Of a DNA stretch of 64,000 nucleotides, positions 52,495-62,863 are shown in pieces; within the stretch, counting starts at the first letter, position 1, and the number at the start of each line of letters is the position of its first letter. Position numbers and translations under genes: made by a program. Origin of the DNA: Moraxella pluranimalium. GTDB taxonomy: Bacteria; Pseudomonadota; Gammaproteobacteria; Pseudomonadales; Moraxellaceae. The notes under the pieces were generated by a model, which had not been told where the DNA came from, did no database searches, and saw only the letters and a list, made by a program, of their open reading frames with translations. The DNA is taken from NCBI RefSeq assembly GCF_002014825.1, contig NZ_MUYU01000012.1:138751-202750 (forward strand). The letters are read 5' to 3'.

Positions 52495-53592
52495 TTAATC
52501 AATACTGCCATTACGACCAAAGCTTGGCAGATTCAGCCCTGGCTCTTTATGCATCCATATATAAGTTGCCTTGCCTGACAGATTGGCTTCTGGGACAAAA
52601 CCCCAAAAACGACCATCTTCGCTACGGTCACGGTTATCACCCATCACAAAATATTGACCTTCTGGAACGGTGATTGACCATTTGGTGCCTGAAGATGTCG
52701 CAGTTTCTGATGAATTTTCTAGCAAAAATGGTGCAGCTTGTGCAGCATGAACATCGCCCACATAGCGGGCTTTATAAGTATGCTCACCCAAGGTTTCGCT
52801 TTGGTAGCGAGCGTATTTTTCTTCTTCACGACCCAAAGTCGCTCGCTCTGCACTGCTTAGCGGTGTGCCATTAATTGCCTGCGGTAGCATCTGGTCGGTT
52901 AGACGCTGTGGCATTTGATACTCGGTCGCACTGGTCGTTACAGGCTTACCATTGATACTGATGACATCATTATCAAAGCTGACTGTATCGCCCGGCAGAC
53001 CAATCACACGCTTGATAAAATAAATTTTCTCATTCACAGGATAGCGAAACACCGCCACATCGCCACGCTCAGGCGCGCCCGTGTCTAGGATTTTGGTATG
53101 GGTAATCGGTAAACGCAGTCCATAGGCGGTCTTATTGACCACAATAAAATCACCCGTATAAAGCGTTGGCACCATCGATGATGATGGAATATTAAACGGC
53201 TCAATAAGAAACGAGCGGACAATGACAATCACCGCAAGCACCGGCAAAAATTCATACGCCCAGCGTACTAGGACATTTTGGCTTGGTGGGTTACCCTGCA
53301 AGCTTGCGACTGTGGCTAGGTTTTGTTGATGGGCTTGATAAGCCTTACGCACCGTGTCAGGTGTCGCTTCATCAGGACGAAAATGACTGATTGGCGTACT
53401 GATACTGGCAGCTGCCAACGCTTGCTCAAGCGCCGACCGACTGGCTGACAATGCATCTTGTGCTTGCTTGGTCTGCTGTGTATGCGTCTTGATGGCACGA
53501 TGCTGTTTTAGGGCAAATTTATCCACAAGCCAAATCAGCAAAAACACCAAAGTCACTGGCACAAGAATCAAATTAATATCAAAATCCACCAA
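52495..53592 (-). CDS. lepB: Signal peptidase I
   Basis: Membrane serine peptidase that removes Sec and Tat signal peptides. The 365-residue protein has two N-terminal membrane segments (about residues 7-23 and 112-127), the catalytic Ser in PSSSMVPTLYTGD and Lys in FIKRVIGLPGDTV (Ser/Lys dyad), and box E MGDNRDRSEDGRFWGFVPE. A segment of about 60 residues between boxes D and E (rich in Ala, Ser and Arg) makes it longer than E. coli LepB. Its neighbours lepA and rnc are the usual ones. Confidence 0.95.
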   Translation of the reverse strand: MVDFDINLILVPVTLVFLLIWLVDKFALKQHRAIKTHTQQTKQAQDALSASRSALEQALAAASISTPISHFRPDEATPDTVRKAYQAHQQNLATVASLQGNPPSQNVLVRWAYEFLPVLAVIVIVRSFLIEPFNIPSSSMVPTLYTGDFIVVNKTAYGLRLPITHTKILDTGAPERGDVAVFRYPVNEKIYFIKRVIGLPGDTVSFDNDVISINGKPVTTSATEYQMPQRLTDQMLPQAINGTPLSSAERATLGREEEKYARYQSETLGEHTYKARYVGDVHAAQAAPFLLENSSETATSSGTKWSITVPEGQYFVMGDNRDRSEDGRFWGFVPEANLSGKATYIWMHKEPGLNLPSFGRNGSID

Positions 53593-53717
53593 ACTCTCCT
53601 ACAGTTGTGATATACGGCGTGATTGCCGTTGGCATAGTATAACAACTGCTTGTATCATTTATAAGTCAATCGGTATAAAATATGTACAAAATATTCAATC
53701 AAGCCACTCGCCAAGTC

Positions 53718-55532
53718 TTAGCTATCGACTTTAAGCACCGCTAAGAACGCTTCTTGTGGGATTTCGACACTACCCACTTGCTTCATGCGTTTTTTACCGG
53801 CTTTTTGTTTTTCAAGTAGTTTTTTCTTACGGCTGACATCACCGCCATAACATTTGGCAAGGACATCTTTACGCATTGCTTTGACTGTGCTACGAGCGAT
53901 GATTTGGCTACCGATGGCAGCTTGGATGGCGACATCGAACATTTGGCGTGGAATCAGCTCTTTCATCTTCTCAACAAGCTGACCACCACGACGGCGTGCG
54001 TGCTCTTGGTGGCAAATCATCGCCAGCGCATCGACTTTTTCGCCATTAATCAAGACATCGACACGCACCAGTTTATCGGTTTCATAGCGTTCAAAATTAT
54101 AATCCAATGACGCAAAGCCACGGCTTGCAGATTTTAATTTATCAAAGAAATCCATCACCACTTCGCCCATTGGGATATCAAACACCACCTGCACTTGGCG
54201 AGCCATGAATTTCATATCCACCTGCACACCACGACGCTCGATGGCCAAAGTGATGACATTACCCAGATACTCTTGGGGTACTAGGATGTGACAGCGGGCA
54301 ATCGGCTCACGGAACTCTGCAATCACGCCGACATCAGGCAGTTTTGATGGGTTATCGACATAGACGATGTCGCCGTTTTTCTTGACGACTTCATAAATCA
54401 CCGATGGCGCAGTGGTAATCAAATCTAGGTCATATTCTCGCTCAAGGCGCTCTTGGATAATCTCCATGTGTAGCATCCCAAGAAAGCCGCAGCGAAAACC
54501 AAAGCCTAATGCTTCTGATGTATCTGGCTCAAAAAACAGCGCCGCATCGTTGATTTGTAGCTTTTGTAGGGCTTCGCGGAATTTTTCAAAATCGCTTGAA
54601 TCCACAGGGAACATCCCTGCATACACCTGCGGGGTCACCTTTTGAAAGCCTGGGATGTTATCAACATCAGGGGTCTTGGCATGCGTGATGGTATCACCCA
54701 CTGGCGCACCTTGAATGTCCTTGATACCCGCAATCACAAAGCCGACTTCACCGGCGTGTAGCACATCGGTTTCAAGCGATTTTGGGGTAAAGACACCGAT
54801 GGATGTCACCAGATGGCTCTCGCCCGTTGATTTGATAAAAATCTTATCGCCCTTTGCCACCGAGCCTTGACGCACACGCACCAACGACACCACGCCAAGA
54901 TAATTATCAAACCAAGAATCAATAATCAACGCTTGTAGTGGTGCTTCACGGTCGCCCACAGGTGCAGGAATACGCTCAACCAAGACTTGTAATAACTCAT
55001 CGACGCCAAGACCTGATTTGGCAGAGACTCGTGGCGCGTCAGATGCTTCAATACCGATGATGTCTTCGATTTCTTCGATGACACGTTCAGGTTCAACTTG
55101 TGGCAAATCGATTTTATTCAACACAGGCAAGACTTCTAGACCCTGCTCCACCGCCGTATAGCAGTTGGCAACTGACTGCGCTTCTACACCTTGGGCAGCA
55201 TCAACCACCAACAGCGCCCCTTCACACGCCGCCAAAGAGCGAGACACTTCGTAGCTAAAGTCCACATGACCCGGGGTATCAATGAAGTTAAGCTGATAAC
55301 GCTCACCATTTGGGTGATCATAATACAAAGTCACCGACTGCGCCTTGATGGTGATACCACGCTCACGCTCAATATCCATTGAGTCTAGCACTTGCGCCTG
55401 CATTTCACGGTCGGATAAGCCGCCGCACACTTGGATAAAGCGGTCAGCAAGCGTGGATTTGCCGTGGTCAATGTGGGCAATGATAGAAAAGTTACGAATT
55501 TTAGTAATATCAGTCGGCTTTTTGGCAGTCAT
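53718..55532 (-). CDS. lepA: Elongation factor 4 (LepA)
   Basis: Translational GTPase that acts on the ribosome in back-translocation or initiation-linked roles. The 604-residue protein has G1 [38 protein letters not shown], then EF-G-like domains and the LepA-specific C-terminal domain ([16 protein letters not shown]). Complete. It begins the lepA-lepB run and lies 170 bp downstream of the capsule operon. Confidence 0.97.
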   Translation of the reverse strand: MTAKKPTDITKIRNFSIIAHIDHGKSTLADRFIQVCGGLSDREMQAQVLDSMDIERERGITIKAQSVTLYYDHPNGERYQLNFIDTPGHVDFSYEVSRSLAACEGALLVVDAAQGVEAQSVANCYTAVEQGLEVLPVLNKIDLPQVEPERVIEEIEDIIGIEASDAPRVSAKSGLGVDELLQVLVERIPAPVGDREAPLQALIIDSWFDNYLGVVSLVRVRQGSVAKGDKIFIKSTGESHLVTSIGVFTPKSLETDVLHAGEVGFVIAGIKDIQGAPVGDTITHAKTPDVDNIPGFQKVTPQVYAGMFPVDSSDFEKFREALQKLQINDAALFFEPDTSEALGFGFRCGFLGMLHMEIIQERLEREYDLDLITTAPSVIYEVVKKNGDIVYVDNPSKLPDVGVIAEFREPIARCHILVPQEYLGNVITLAIERRGVQVDMKFMARQVQVVFDIPMGEVVMDFFDKLKSASRGFASLDYNFERYETDKLVRVDVLINGEKVDALAMICHQEHARRRGGQLVEKMKELIPRQMFDVAIQAAIGSQIIARSTVKAMRKDVLAKCYGGDVSRKKKLLEKQKAGKKRMKQVGSVEIPQEAFLAVLKVDS

Positions 55533-55644
55533 AGAACACTCGTGGTGCGTTGGAATAAATACAATTCAAGTTAAACCAAATATTGTACCCCAATTGCCTT
55601 GTTTTCGCCATCTTTTATCATCGCTTGTTAAAATAATTTTGCAT

Positions 55645-55668
55645 AAAAAATCGCCCATGACAGGCGAT
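55645..55668 (-). terminator. Terminator of the capsule operon
   Basis: On the minus strand ATCGCC and GGCGAT (7-base loop) are followed by TTTTTTATG. It lies 35 bp beyond the kpsS stop and separates the capsule operon from lepA. Confidence 0.8.
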
Positions 55669-55702
55669 AATTGGCAATCAACACAAAATGACAGTGCGAT
55701 GG

Positions 55703-56947
55703 TCAGCCAAGTGATTGATACTTGGATTTTTTTGGCGGTACGCCCACTTCTTGGGCATGAATATAAGGCAGTGCCCACGGCGAAGTGCCATAAAATGAGC
55801 CATTGAGCTGGGTTTGCTCAATCAGATATTCACGAAACTTCAGATAAAATTCATAATCAGGGGCAACTGGATTGACCCAAAACTCATCCAAGCTTTGCTG
55901 GTCGGTCAGCCCTTTGATATCATAGAGCGCACGACCCATGATTTTGGTGGGTTTTTTGTGATAAATTGACTGCAGCCCTGTCGTGCTATTGACCGTAATC
56001 ATGCCAATGCTATGACGAATCAGACTTGGCAAGTGCATATCACAGCCATAATGTGCCCGTCCTGCAATCCCGAGTTCATCCGCCCACTTAGCAATCAAGC
56101 CTTTATAATCTCGATGCCCACGGTCAAGCGGATGATGCTTGAACAAAATCTGCGTGCCTTGTGGGGCAAAGTTGGCAAATGACACCATCACTTCACGAAT
56201 AAAATCGGTGACATCCGCATAATCGCTATGGTGGGTGATTTGCGAATCATTGTGCACTTGTAAGCTGACCAAATAAAACTGACCGCTTGCCTTGCGCATT
56301 AGGCGTTTTTGTAGGGCTTTATCCGGATAATAACGCACCGCTTTACGAATGGGGGCAATCAGCCACGCCATCATCTCTTGCCAAATGGATAGTCCCCGAT
56401 AATGCTCATAATGCGGATACCGCCATTGACCCAGAAAAACGATGGCATAATAAACAATACTCGCCACACACAGCCGCCAAAAGCGGTTGGCGGTGTATTT
56501 TGGCGCATCATTGGCTTCATCAAAATTCTCAATCATTGCAGGATTGAGCCGTGAATAGCCATTGATTCCATGCTCTTCTAGCGTGATATAGTCAGGGCGC
56601 AGATAACCTTCTTCGAACACAAAAAACGACACGCCACGCTCGGCGCAGACCGTTTTGGCAATCGTGTGATAGGGTCGGCAGTCATTAAAACAGACCACTG
56701 CATCGATGTCATGCTCACGGATGATTTGGCCAATAAAGCCATCAAATTCATCAAGTCTGCCATGATAATTGCTCATCTTGTCTTTATGACAATAAAAAAA
56801 CGCATCGCCGGCATTGAAATTAATCTTATGTACCGTACGCCCGCCATCCATCAAAAATGTGGCAAAACGACAAAAAAACGTCCCCATCTTGCCCTGCAAG
56901 AGCAAAATGCGACGATGGTCAAGCAGTCGTTTCATGGATGCAGACAT
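55703..56947 (-). CDS. kpsS: Capsule polysaccharide Kdo transferase KpsS
   Basis: In the group 2 capsule system KpsS adds the first beta-Kdo to lyso-phosphatidylglycerol, starting the poly-Kdo linker that anchors the capsule. The 414-residue protein has the KpsS/LipB features RRILLLQGKMGTFF, FNAGDAFFY, VVCFNDCRPYH, FEEGYLRPDYITLEEHG and the C-terminal KHHPLDRGHRDYKGLI and TTGLQSIYHKKPT motifs. A second ATG at 56935 is possible. It is the last gene of the operon, 99 bp after kpsC. Confidence 0.9.
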   Translation of the reverse strand: MSASMKRLLDHRRILLLQGKMGTFFCRFATFLMDGGRTVHKINFNAGDAFFYCHKDKMSNYHGRLDEFDGFIGQIIREHDIDAVVCFNDCRPYHTIAKTVCAERGVSFFVFEEGYLRPDYITLEEHGINGYSRLNPAMIENFDEANDAPKYTANRFWRLCVASIVYYAIVFLGQWRYPHYEHYRGLSIWQEMMAWLIAPIRKAVRYYPDKALQKRLMRKASGQFYLVSLQVHNDSQITHHSDYADVTDFIREVMVSFANFAPQGTQILFKHHPLDRGHRDYKGLIAKWADELGIAGRAHYGCDMHLPSLIRHSIGMITVNSTTGLQSIYHKKPTKIMGRALYDIKGLTDQQSLDEFWVNPVAPDYEFYLKFREYLIEQTQLNGSFYGTSPWALPYIHAQEVGVPPKKSKYQSLG

Positions 56948-57046
56948 AGGTATTCAACTTGATCAAGATGGCAAAATGGCTGTCTTTGATTAATTATCAT
57001 ACAAATCAAAGTGCTATTTTAGCACAAGTTGCACTTTTTTCTTTTA

Positions 57047-59350
57047 TCAAATCGTAAACTTACGCAGGCGCATAAAATTGGTTTTGGCAGCTTGGATCAG
57101 CTGTTGTTTGAAGGACGGTTTGGCGGTTTGATGCGTTTGGCTATACAGATAGTCAATCACCTGTTCGACGCTGGCTAGCCCATAACCATGTGGCAAGCGG
57201 TACACAGGATAATCAATGAGCGCACCATGAATAAGCACCTCTATGCCAAGTGGCGTGTGGCGTGTACGCCGTGCGATGGCCGCTTGCTTGGGCAGGTTAT
57301 CCGTCTCAACAACATCAGTCGTCAAGCCAAATCCAGCATAAAACGGCATCCCATAGCACACCACCGCCACGCCTCGCAGTAGCGCCTCAAAGCCTGTCTG
57401 CGAGCTGATGGTATGCACCACATCGCATACAGCCAAGCACTGTGGCATGGCGGTATCTCGTGCAATGATATCAGCAAGCTTGAGCGTGGTTTCATCGATC
57501 TTGCCAAGTCTTAAGCCCGCCTCGATATCAGGATGTGGCTTATAAATGATGATGTCATCAGGATAATCGGCTCGTACTCGCTTAAGCAGATCAGCATTGG
57601 TTTTGATCACGCTTGTGCAGTTTTGCACCGAGGCATCATCTTCGACCTGCCCAACGACCAGGCGCACTTTGGCAGATGGCTTTTGGGTACGGTATTGCGC
57701 AAGTTGATTGCTTAGCGTATCATTAATGCCACCCACATTATATTTGCTGACTTGACGCTCAAGCAAGGTTTGATGTAGTTTTTTGGCACGCTGTCGCTGT
57801 GCATCATTGAGCGTGATGCTTTGCAAAATCTGTTCAAGTCGTGATGGCGCGGTCGCATCATAATACACGCCCACCTCATCCATCACCACCGACAATGGCT
57901 CAAGCAAGGTTGCCCCAAGCCCATTAGAGCGGATAAAGCCATCTTCCATACAGATGATGGTGGGATTGCTTTGCTGTTGATAAGTATGGATTTTTTTGGC
58001 AAGGCTACGCTTAGCTGCCAAGCCCCAGACCAAATACCGCTGATGTGGTTTATTTGCCAAAGGCGTCAAAGCAAGCTTATCATCTCGCTTAGCACGGCAA
58101 GCATTGAGCTTATCGCTGAACAATAGGCGCATTTTGGTCTTCGCCTTAAACGCCAACTTCACTTCAGGAAATCCTGCATAGCCTTTGACAAAGCCCACTT
58201 TCCATCGGCTAAAATCATAGGCAAGCATATCGCCCGCCAAGCGAGCCTGCCAATCCCGATTGCGAATCAGATACTCAATCACCGTCTCAATCTGGCACGC
58301 CTTGCCCGTAGCAGGGTCGGCATAATGACTATAATCAATATAACTGGCAAAAAACAACTGCTCAAGGCTGACATCCACCGCAACCAATGCCGACCTGCGT
58401 GCTTGCACCGCCTGATACAGCGTCGCCATCTGCCCATCAGCAAGCACGCCATCATCATGCGTCAATCCATAGCCACTATACCAACTGACCCCAAAGCTAT
58501 GCACCGACTTGCCCATCATCAGTGCTTCAAAGCCCAGATGTGAGCTGACGGTATAGACAGCTGTCGCATGACTCAAAAGCGCAATGGGATTGATGGCATC
58601 TTTAATGATATGAATATTGGCAAGTAGCTCTTGGCTAATACCTTCGGTTAATAGATAATTGATTGCATCTTGATTGAGATGTCCTTGCTCATCCACCAAA
58701 AAACCCACTTTGGCAGCAGGATGTGCTTTGATATAAACACACGAATGTATTTGGATGGCTGATGACAGCATCCGATAAAAGGCAAAACGATCAGCGCCTG
58801 CACCCTGAATGGACGCATCGCCTGCCACCTGATCAATGACAAGCGTGATATGCTCGGGCAATGTATGTGTGCAGGGTGTGCTAGGATTATATTTGGATAA
58901 TTGATGGTGAATAATTTGATCAATTAATGACTTGGCACGAGATGCATCATGATCCATCCAAGCCATCCTGCGATGTGCAATCAGATGCTCTAGCCGTGAT
59001 GGTGTGGTGACATCAAAATAAATCCCCAAATCATCAAGCACAAAGCTTGCCCCAAAACGGCTATTCACCCCACTATCTAGCGAGCGTAAAAAACCGTCTT
59101 CGGCTGTCCATAGCGGTAGATTGGCTTGTTTGGCATACCGGCGAGCTTTATTGGCGGATGCTTTTTGCCCCCATGCCAACACCGCAGTATTTGCCCCAAA
59201 TGTATCTTTGCTGCCCAACCAACGCTTAAATGATTGCTTATTCAATGAGCGTACAGGCACACCCAAAGCCACCGCCAACAATTGATTATTATTGACAATA
59301 CCATGCCCTGTGGTGATAAATTCACCGATTTGTGCCTGCTTAGTCATCAT
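57047..59350 (-). CDS. kpsC: Capsule poly-Kdo synthase KpsC
   Basis: Extends the poly-Kdo linker on the lipid anchor. The 767-residue protein is internally duplicated, as known for KpsC: the segment EDGFLRSLDSGVNSRFGASF with GIYFDVTTPSRLE (residues about 84-122) recurs as EDGFIRSNGLGATLLEPLS with GVYYDATAPSRLE (about 463-503), and each half ends in a VHTISSQTGFEAL-like motif. The two halves are two Kdo transferase modules. Length is slightly above E. coli KpsC. It starts 28 bp downstream of the kpsD stop, so both should be on one transcript. Confidence 0.93.
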   Translation of the reverse strand: MMTKQAQIGEFITTGHGIVNNNQLLAVALGVPVRSLNKQSFKRWLGSKDTFGANTAVLAWGQKASANKARRYAKQANLPLWTAEDGFLRSLDSGVNSRFGASFVLDDLGIYFDVTTPSRLEHLIAHRRMAWMDHDASRAKSLIDQIIHHQLSKYNPSTPCTHTLPEHITLVIDQVAGDASIQGAGADRFAFYRMLSSAIQIHSCVYIKAHPAAKVGFLVDEQGHLNQDAINYLLTEGISQELLANIHIIKDAINPIALLSHATAVYTVSSHLGFEALMMGKSVHSFGVSWYSGYGLTHDDGVLADGQMATLYQAVQARRSALVAVDVSLEQLFFASYIDYSHYADPATGKACQIETVIEYLIRNRDWQARLAGDMLAYDFSRWKVGFVKGYAGFPEVKLAFKAKTKMRLLFSDKLNACRAKRDDKLALTPLANKPHQRYLVWGLAAKRSLAKKIHTYQQQSNPTIICMEDGFIRSNGLGATLLEPLSVVMDEVGVYYDATAPSRLEQILQSITLNDAQRQRAKKLHQTLLERQVSKYNVGGINDTLSNQLAQYRTQKPSAKVRLVVGQVEDDASVQNCTSVIKTNADLLKRVRADYPDDIIIYKPHPDIEAGLRLGKIDETTLKLADIIARDTAMPQCLAVCDVVHTISSQTGFEALLRGVAVVCYGMPFYAGFGLTTDVVETDNLPKQAAIARRTRHTPLGIEVLIHGALIDYPVYRLPHGYGLASVEQVIDYLYSQTHQTAKPSFKQQLIQAAKTNFMRLRKFTI

Positions 59351-59378
59351 ATTACAGCTTAGATTGCGGCCAACTCAA

Positions 59379-61097
59379 TTACAACGCCGCAATCACACCA
59401 GCCGCCACAGCAATCTGATAAAAGATCTGCGAAATGCCACGAGCAATCTCAACACGGCGAGTCTTCACCTTTGGCAAGACCATAATCTCATCACCCTGCT
59501 GAACACGATAAGCGGTATTCACCACGATGGTTTCGCCATTTTGGTGCATAACTAGGATGTTATCAGGGTCGGCATTATTATCCATACCGCCAGATTTGGC
59601 AATATAATCAGCCACTGTCAGAGTCGGATCATAAGTCAGCGCCCCTTGTGCACGCACTTGACCATTGACTGTGATGACCGAAGTCTGCTCTGGGATATGG
59701 ATGATATCACCTTGTTGCAAGATGATATCCTGCCATGAATTTGGCACAACCACAATACGACCTGTCGGCTTGACACTACGAGCCTTAGCAATAAACTGTT
59801 CAACCAACTTAGCATCTTCGGCACGCAGCTGTGCTTCTTCACGAGTGACCGACTGCGTTGCTAGGGTCATTTCTTCTAGACGATCTAGCGCATCATTGAT
59901 TGACTGCTTTTGCTGCTCTGCGACAGATTTACGATAAATCGATAAATTTTGGACATTGGCAAGGCTAGATGGTTCAAGCTGTGCAATGACATCTTTTAGG
60001 CGTGCACCATGTGGTAAAATCACAGCACCATTGCCCTTATGCGCACCCGTTACTTGCACGGCGATTGTTCCTGCATAGCGATCGGACGTCACGACCAATG
60101 TATCACCATTATTGACAGGCACGCTTGATGCTTCAGACAATGAATAATATTCGGCAGTCTGCGCACGCCCTGCAGCACGAGTGATGCTGATATTGGTCGC
60201 ATCCGCCAATGGATTGGCGATGGATAAGACATCCGCGACGCTTAGATTTGGCACATTATATTCAAAGGCGTATTCGTTTTGCACACGACCAGTGACGCTA
60301 AAGGTTTTCTTTTGTGCACCTACAGTAATCACATCACCATCACGAAACGCAAATGGCTGTAAGCGACCTGCGATCAAAAAGTCATACAGATTCACCTGCT
60401 GAACCACTTGACCATTACGGCGAATTTGAATGTCAATATAGCTACCACGCTCAGGATCGACACCACCAGCACGATCAAGGTAGCTTAGCACCGAATCCGC
60501 TGCCAAGCCACCATAATAGCCCGGTTGATTGACAAAACCTGTCACAAATACCTTCACAGGCTGTGCTTGCTCAAGTGACGCATACACGCCAACATTTGAG
60601 CGATAAATACGGCTGATGGCATTTTGGACAACTGATTGTAATTGTCCATTTTGGATACCTGCAATACGCACAGGCCCCACATTTGGCAAGAAAATATTAC
60701 CTTGTGGATCAACAGTCATTGTCGCGGCGTACTGATAAGCGCCCCACATACGCACTTGTACATTATCGCCTGTATTGATGACATAGCCATCATTGAATGT
60801 CGAGCCTGATGTCGTCGAAAAAGCCCCACGAAACAGCTGTTCGCCAAAGATTTTGGGTTTGGCATTGGCAGCATCAGCAATTTCTTGATATGCTCGTGAA
60901 TTATTAATAATGGTATTACTGCTATTGCCTAAGCTTGCCGCCGCCACCGCTTCAGCTGCGGTTGCTTCTGATGGCACTTGCCCAGCGGTAATCGTACCTG
61001 CCAAGCGACCTGTATTGTTTGATATTGTGGTATTGGCAAATACTTGACCTGCTGATAAAGTCACCACCAACGATGCCAAAAGTGTCTTTTTAAACAT
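59379..61097 (-). CDS. kpsD: Capsule export outer-membrane/periplasmic protein KpsD
   Basis: Periplasm-spanning export component of the ABC capsule system. The 572-residue protein has a signal peptide (KTLLASLVVTLSAGQVFA), a polysaccharide-export (PES) domain with INTGDNVQVRMWGAYQY..TMTVDPQGNIFLPNVGPVRIAG at about residues 106-155, and several SLBB-type repeats after it, the last ending VNTAYRVQQGDEIMVLPKVKTR. No lipobox Cys is present, matching KpsD rather than Wza. It follows kpsE by 8 bp. Confidence 0.9.
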   Translation of the reverse strand: MFKKTLLASLVVTLSAGQVFANTTISNNTGRLAGTITAGQVPSEATAAEAVAAASLGNSSNTIINNSRAYQEIADAANAKPKIFGEQLFRGAFSTTSGSTFNDGYVINTGDNVQVRMWGAYQYAATMTVDPQGNIFLPNVGPVRIAGIQNGQLQSVVQNAISRIYRSNVGVYASLEQAQPVKVFVTGFVNQPGYYGGLAADSVLSYLDRAGGVDPERGSYIDIQIRRNGQVVQQVNLYDFLIAGRLQPFAFRDGDVITVGAQKKTFSVTGRVQNEYAFEYNVPNLSVADVLSIANPLADATNISITRAAGRAQTAEYYSLSEASSVPVNNGDTLVVTSDRYAGTIAVQVTGAHKGNGAVILPHGARLKDVIAQLEPSSLANVQNLSIYRKSVAEQQKQSINDALDRLEEMTLATQSVTREEAQLRAEDAKLVEQFIAKARSVKPTGRIVVVPNSWQDIILQQGDIIHIPEQTSVITVNGQVRAQGALTYDPTLTVADYIAKSGGMDNNADPDNILVMHQNGETIVVNTAYRVQQGDEIMVLPKVKTRRVEIARGISQIFYQIAVAAGVIAAL

Positions 61098-61105
61098 ATA
61101 CTTTC

Positions 61106-62209
61106 CTATTTACCATGGTCACGGATAATTGCCAAAATCAAAACGACAAATCCATACAAAATTAATAACAATGCCAAAGATGTACCAATCACATAGGCTG
61201 TGCGTGGATATTTGGCTTCTTCTGCCTTGTGCGGTGATGAAATCACAATCAGATTTTTCATCTTGCGGATGGCTTCGATACGTGAATTTTCAAGCGAAGT
61301 TAGTGCCAATTTATACAACTCATTGGCAAAATCCACATCGGCTTTGATGGCTTCAAATTCTGCCGTTTTGGCGTTGAGCTTGGCATCTTTTGGCGACGTC
61401 AGCTTAGCCTGCTCTTCTTTAATCTGCTTTTCAATCGATGTAATCTGACTACGCAAACTCACCACTTGTGGCGCTTCAGGGTTTAGATAACTTAAAAGCT
61501 GACGCTCTTCGGTACGCAGACTACTTAGCTGACCTTGCAAGGTGGCAATCACCGAATTAACCATCTCAACATTGGCTTTTGGGTCGATGATTTCATTGTT
61601 ATTTTGGTAATCAAGCAATTTTTGTTTGGCAAGGTTCAGACGGTTTTCGGCATCACTCACTTGCGTGGTAACAAATGCCAATTGCTCAGCTGCCACTTGT
61701 TTTGAGATATCATTGACGAATTTTTCAGACTCGCTCAAGATAGCTTGGTTAAGCTGCAAGGCAAATTCAGGCGTAAAGCCCTGGGTTGACAAGGTTAGAA
61801 TCGAGCTGGTCTCATCCAAGCTAATCGAAACTCGTTTTTTAAAATATTTATTCAGCTCTTCTTGGGTGGCATCTTCTGCAATTTCATTCACAAAATCTCG
61901 ACCATCAAGGCGGAAATTTTTGCGAAAATCAAAACGCTCATCAAGCTTAGCAATCATATCATTAGACATGATATACTCAGTCAAATACACCGCATCATCA
62001 CGATTGGTCGTATTGACGCCAAGCAATGCCGAAATGCCTGTTGACGAACCGCCTTGATCGCTAATTTGCTTGATGACGACGTTTGACTCACTCACATATC
62101 GCGGTGCGGCATACAATTGCATATAAGCAATAATGGCAATCCAAGGCAGGAGCACCAGCACAACGAACAACAGCAGATTGATAAGTTTATTTCTTCGCTT
62201 GATGGACAT
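61106..62209 (-). CDS. kpsE: Capsule export inner-membrane protein KpsE
   Basis: Polysaccharide co-polymerase-like (PCP-3) protein that joins the ABC transporter to KpsD. The 367-residue protein has a membrane helix near each end (LLLFVVLVLLPWIAIIAYM; VIGTSLALLLILYGFVVLIL) and a long periplasmic coiled coil (residues about 150-290). Its ATG lies inside the end of kpsT (23-bp overlap), so translation is coupled. Confidence 0.92.
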   Translation of the reverse strand: MSIKRRNKLINLLLFVVLVLLPWIAIIAYMQLYAAPRYVSESNVVIKQISDQGGSSTGISALLGVNTTNRDDAVYLTEYIMSNDMIAKLDERFDFRKNFRLDGRDFVNEIAEDATQEELNKYFKKRVSISLDETSSILTLSTQGFTPEFALQLNQAILSESEKFVNDISKQVAAEQLAFVTTQVSDAENRLNLAKQKLLDYQNNNEIIDPKANVEMVNSVIATLQGQLSSLRTEERQLLSYLNPEAPQVVSLRSQITSIEKQIKEEQAKLTSPKDAKLNAKTAEFEAIKADVDFANELYKLALTSLENSRIEAIRKMKNLIVISSPHKAEEAKYPRTAYVIGTSLALLLILYGFVVLILAIIRDHGK

Positions 62210-62858
62210 GTTCGTTATAAACCTCGATTGCTTCTTTTACATTATGGAAAACGTGTGCTTTTTGATCCATCAGCACAATTCCCAAATCACAATTACGTTC
62301 GATATCGCCCAAGTTGTGCGACACCACCAAAAACCCCGCCTGTTCACGGCGAGCTTGTAGAACCTGCTCACTACGCTTGCGAAATGCCGCATCACCGACC
62401 GCACTCACTTCATCAAGCATATAATAATCAAAATCAAATGCCAAAGACAAACCAAAAGTCAATCGGGCACGCATCCCTGATGAGTAGCTTTTTACCGGCA
62501 TATCAAAGTATTTACCAATATCAGCAAACTCTTCAACAAAACGGATTTTTTCTTCAATATAATCGCCACTAGAATACAGACGGCAGACAAAGCGAACGTT
62601 TTGACGCCCCGTCAAACTGCCTTGAAAGCCACCAGCAACACCTACTGGCCATGAGATGGTTGAATTGGTAATTACTTCGCCATTATCCGGCTCATCAAGA
62701 CCGCAGATAATGCGTAGCAGTGTTGATTTACCCGCACCGTTGCGACCAAGCAAGCCCACGCTTTGCTTATCTTCGATGACAAAATCCAAGTCCTTGAATA
62801 AATAATGTCGCCCATGTGGTGTCATAAAAGACTTGGTGATATTTTTTACATGAATCAT
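62187..62858 (-). CDS. kpsT: Capsule export ABC transporter ATPase KpsT
   Basis: Nucleotide-binding subunit that drives capsule export with KpsM. The 223-residue protein has Walker A GLLGRNGAGKSTLLRI near residue 36, signature SYSSGMRARLTFGLSLA near 138 and Walker B DYYMLDE with the catalytic Glu. The ATG at 62858 (MIHVKNITKSF) is preferred because KpsT proteins start this way; a GTG three codons upstream overlaps the kpsM stop. It overlaps kpsE by 23 bp. Confidence 0.95.
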   Translation of the reverse strand: MIHVKNITKSFMTPHGRHYLFKDLDFVIEDKQSVGLLGRNGAGKSTLLRIICGLDEPDNGEVITNSTISWPVGVAGGFQGSLTGRQNVRFVCRLYSSGDYIEEKIRFVEEFADIGKYFDMPVKSYSSGMRARLTFGLSLAFDFDYYMLDEVSAVGDAAFRKRSEQVLQARREQAGFLVVSHNLGDIERNCDLGIVLMDQKAHVFHNVKEAIEVYNEHVHQAKK

Positions 62859-62863
62859 AACAA

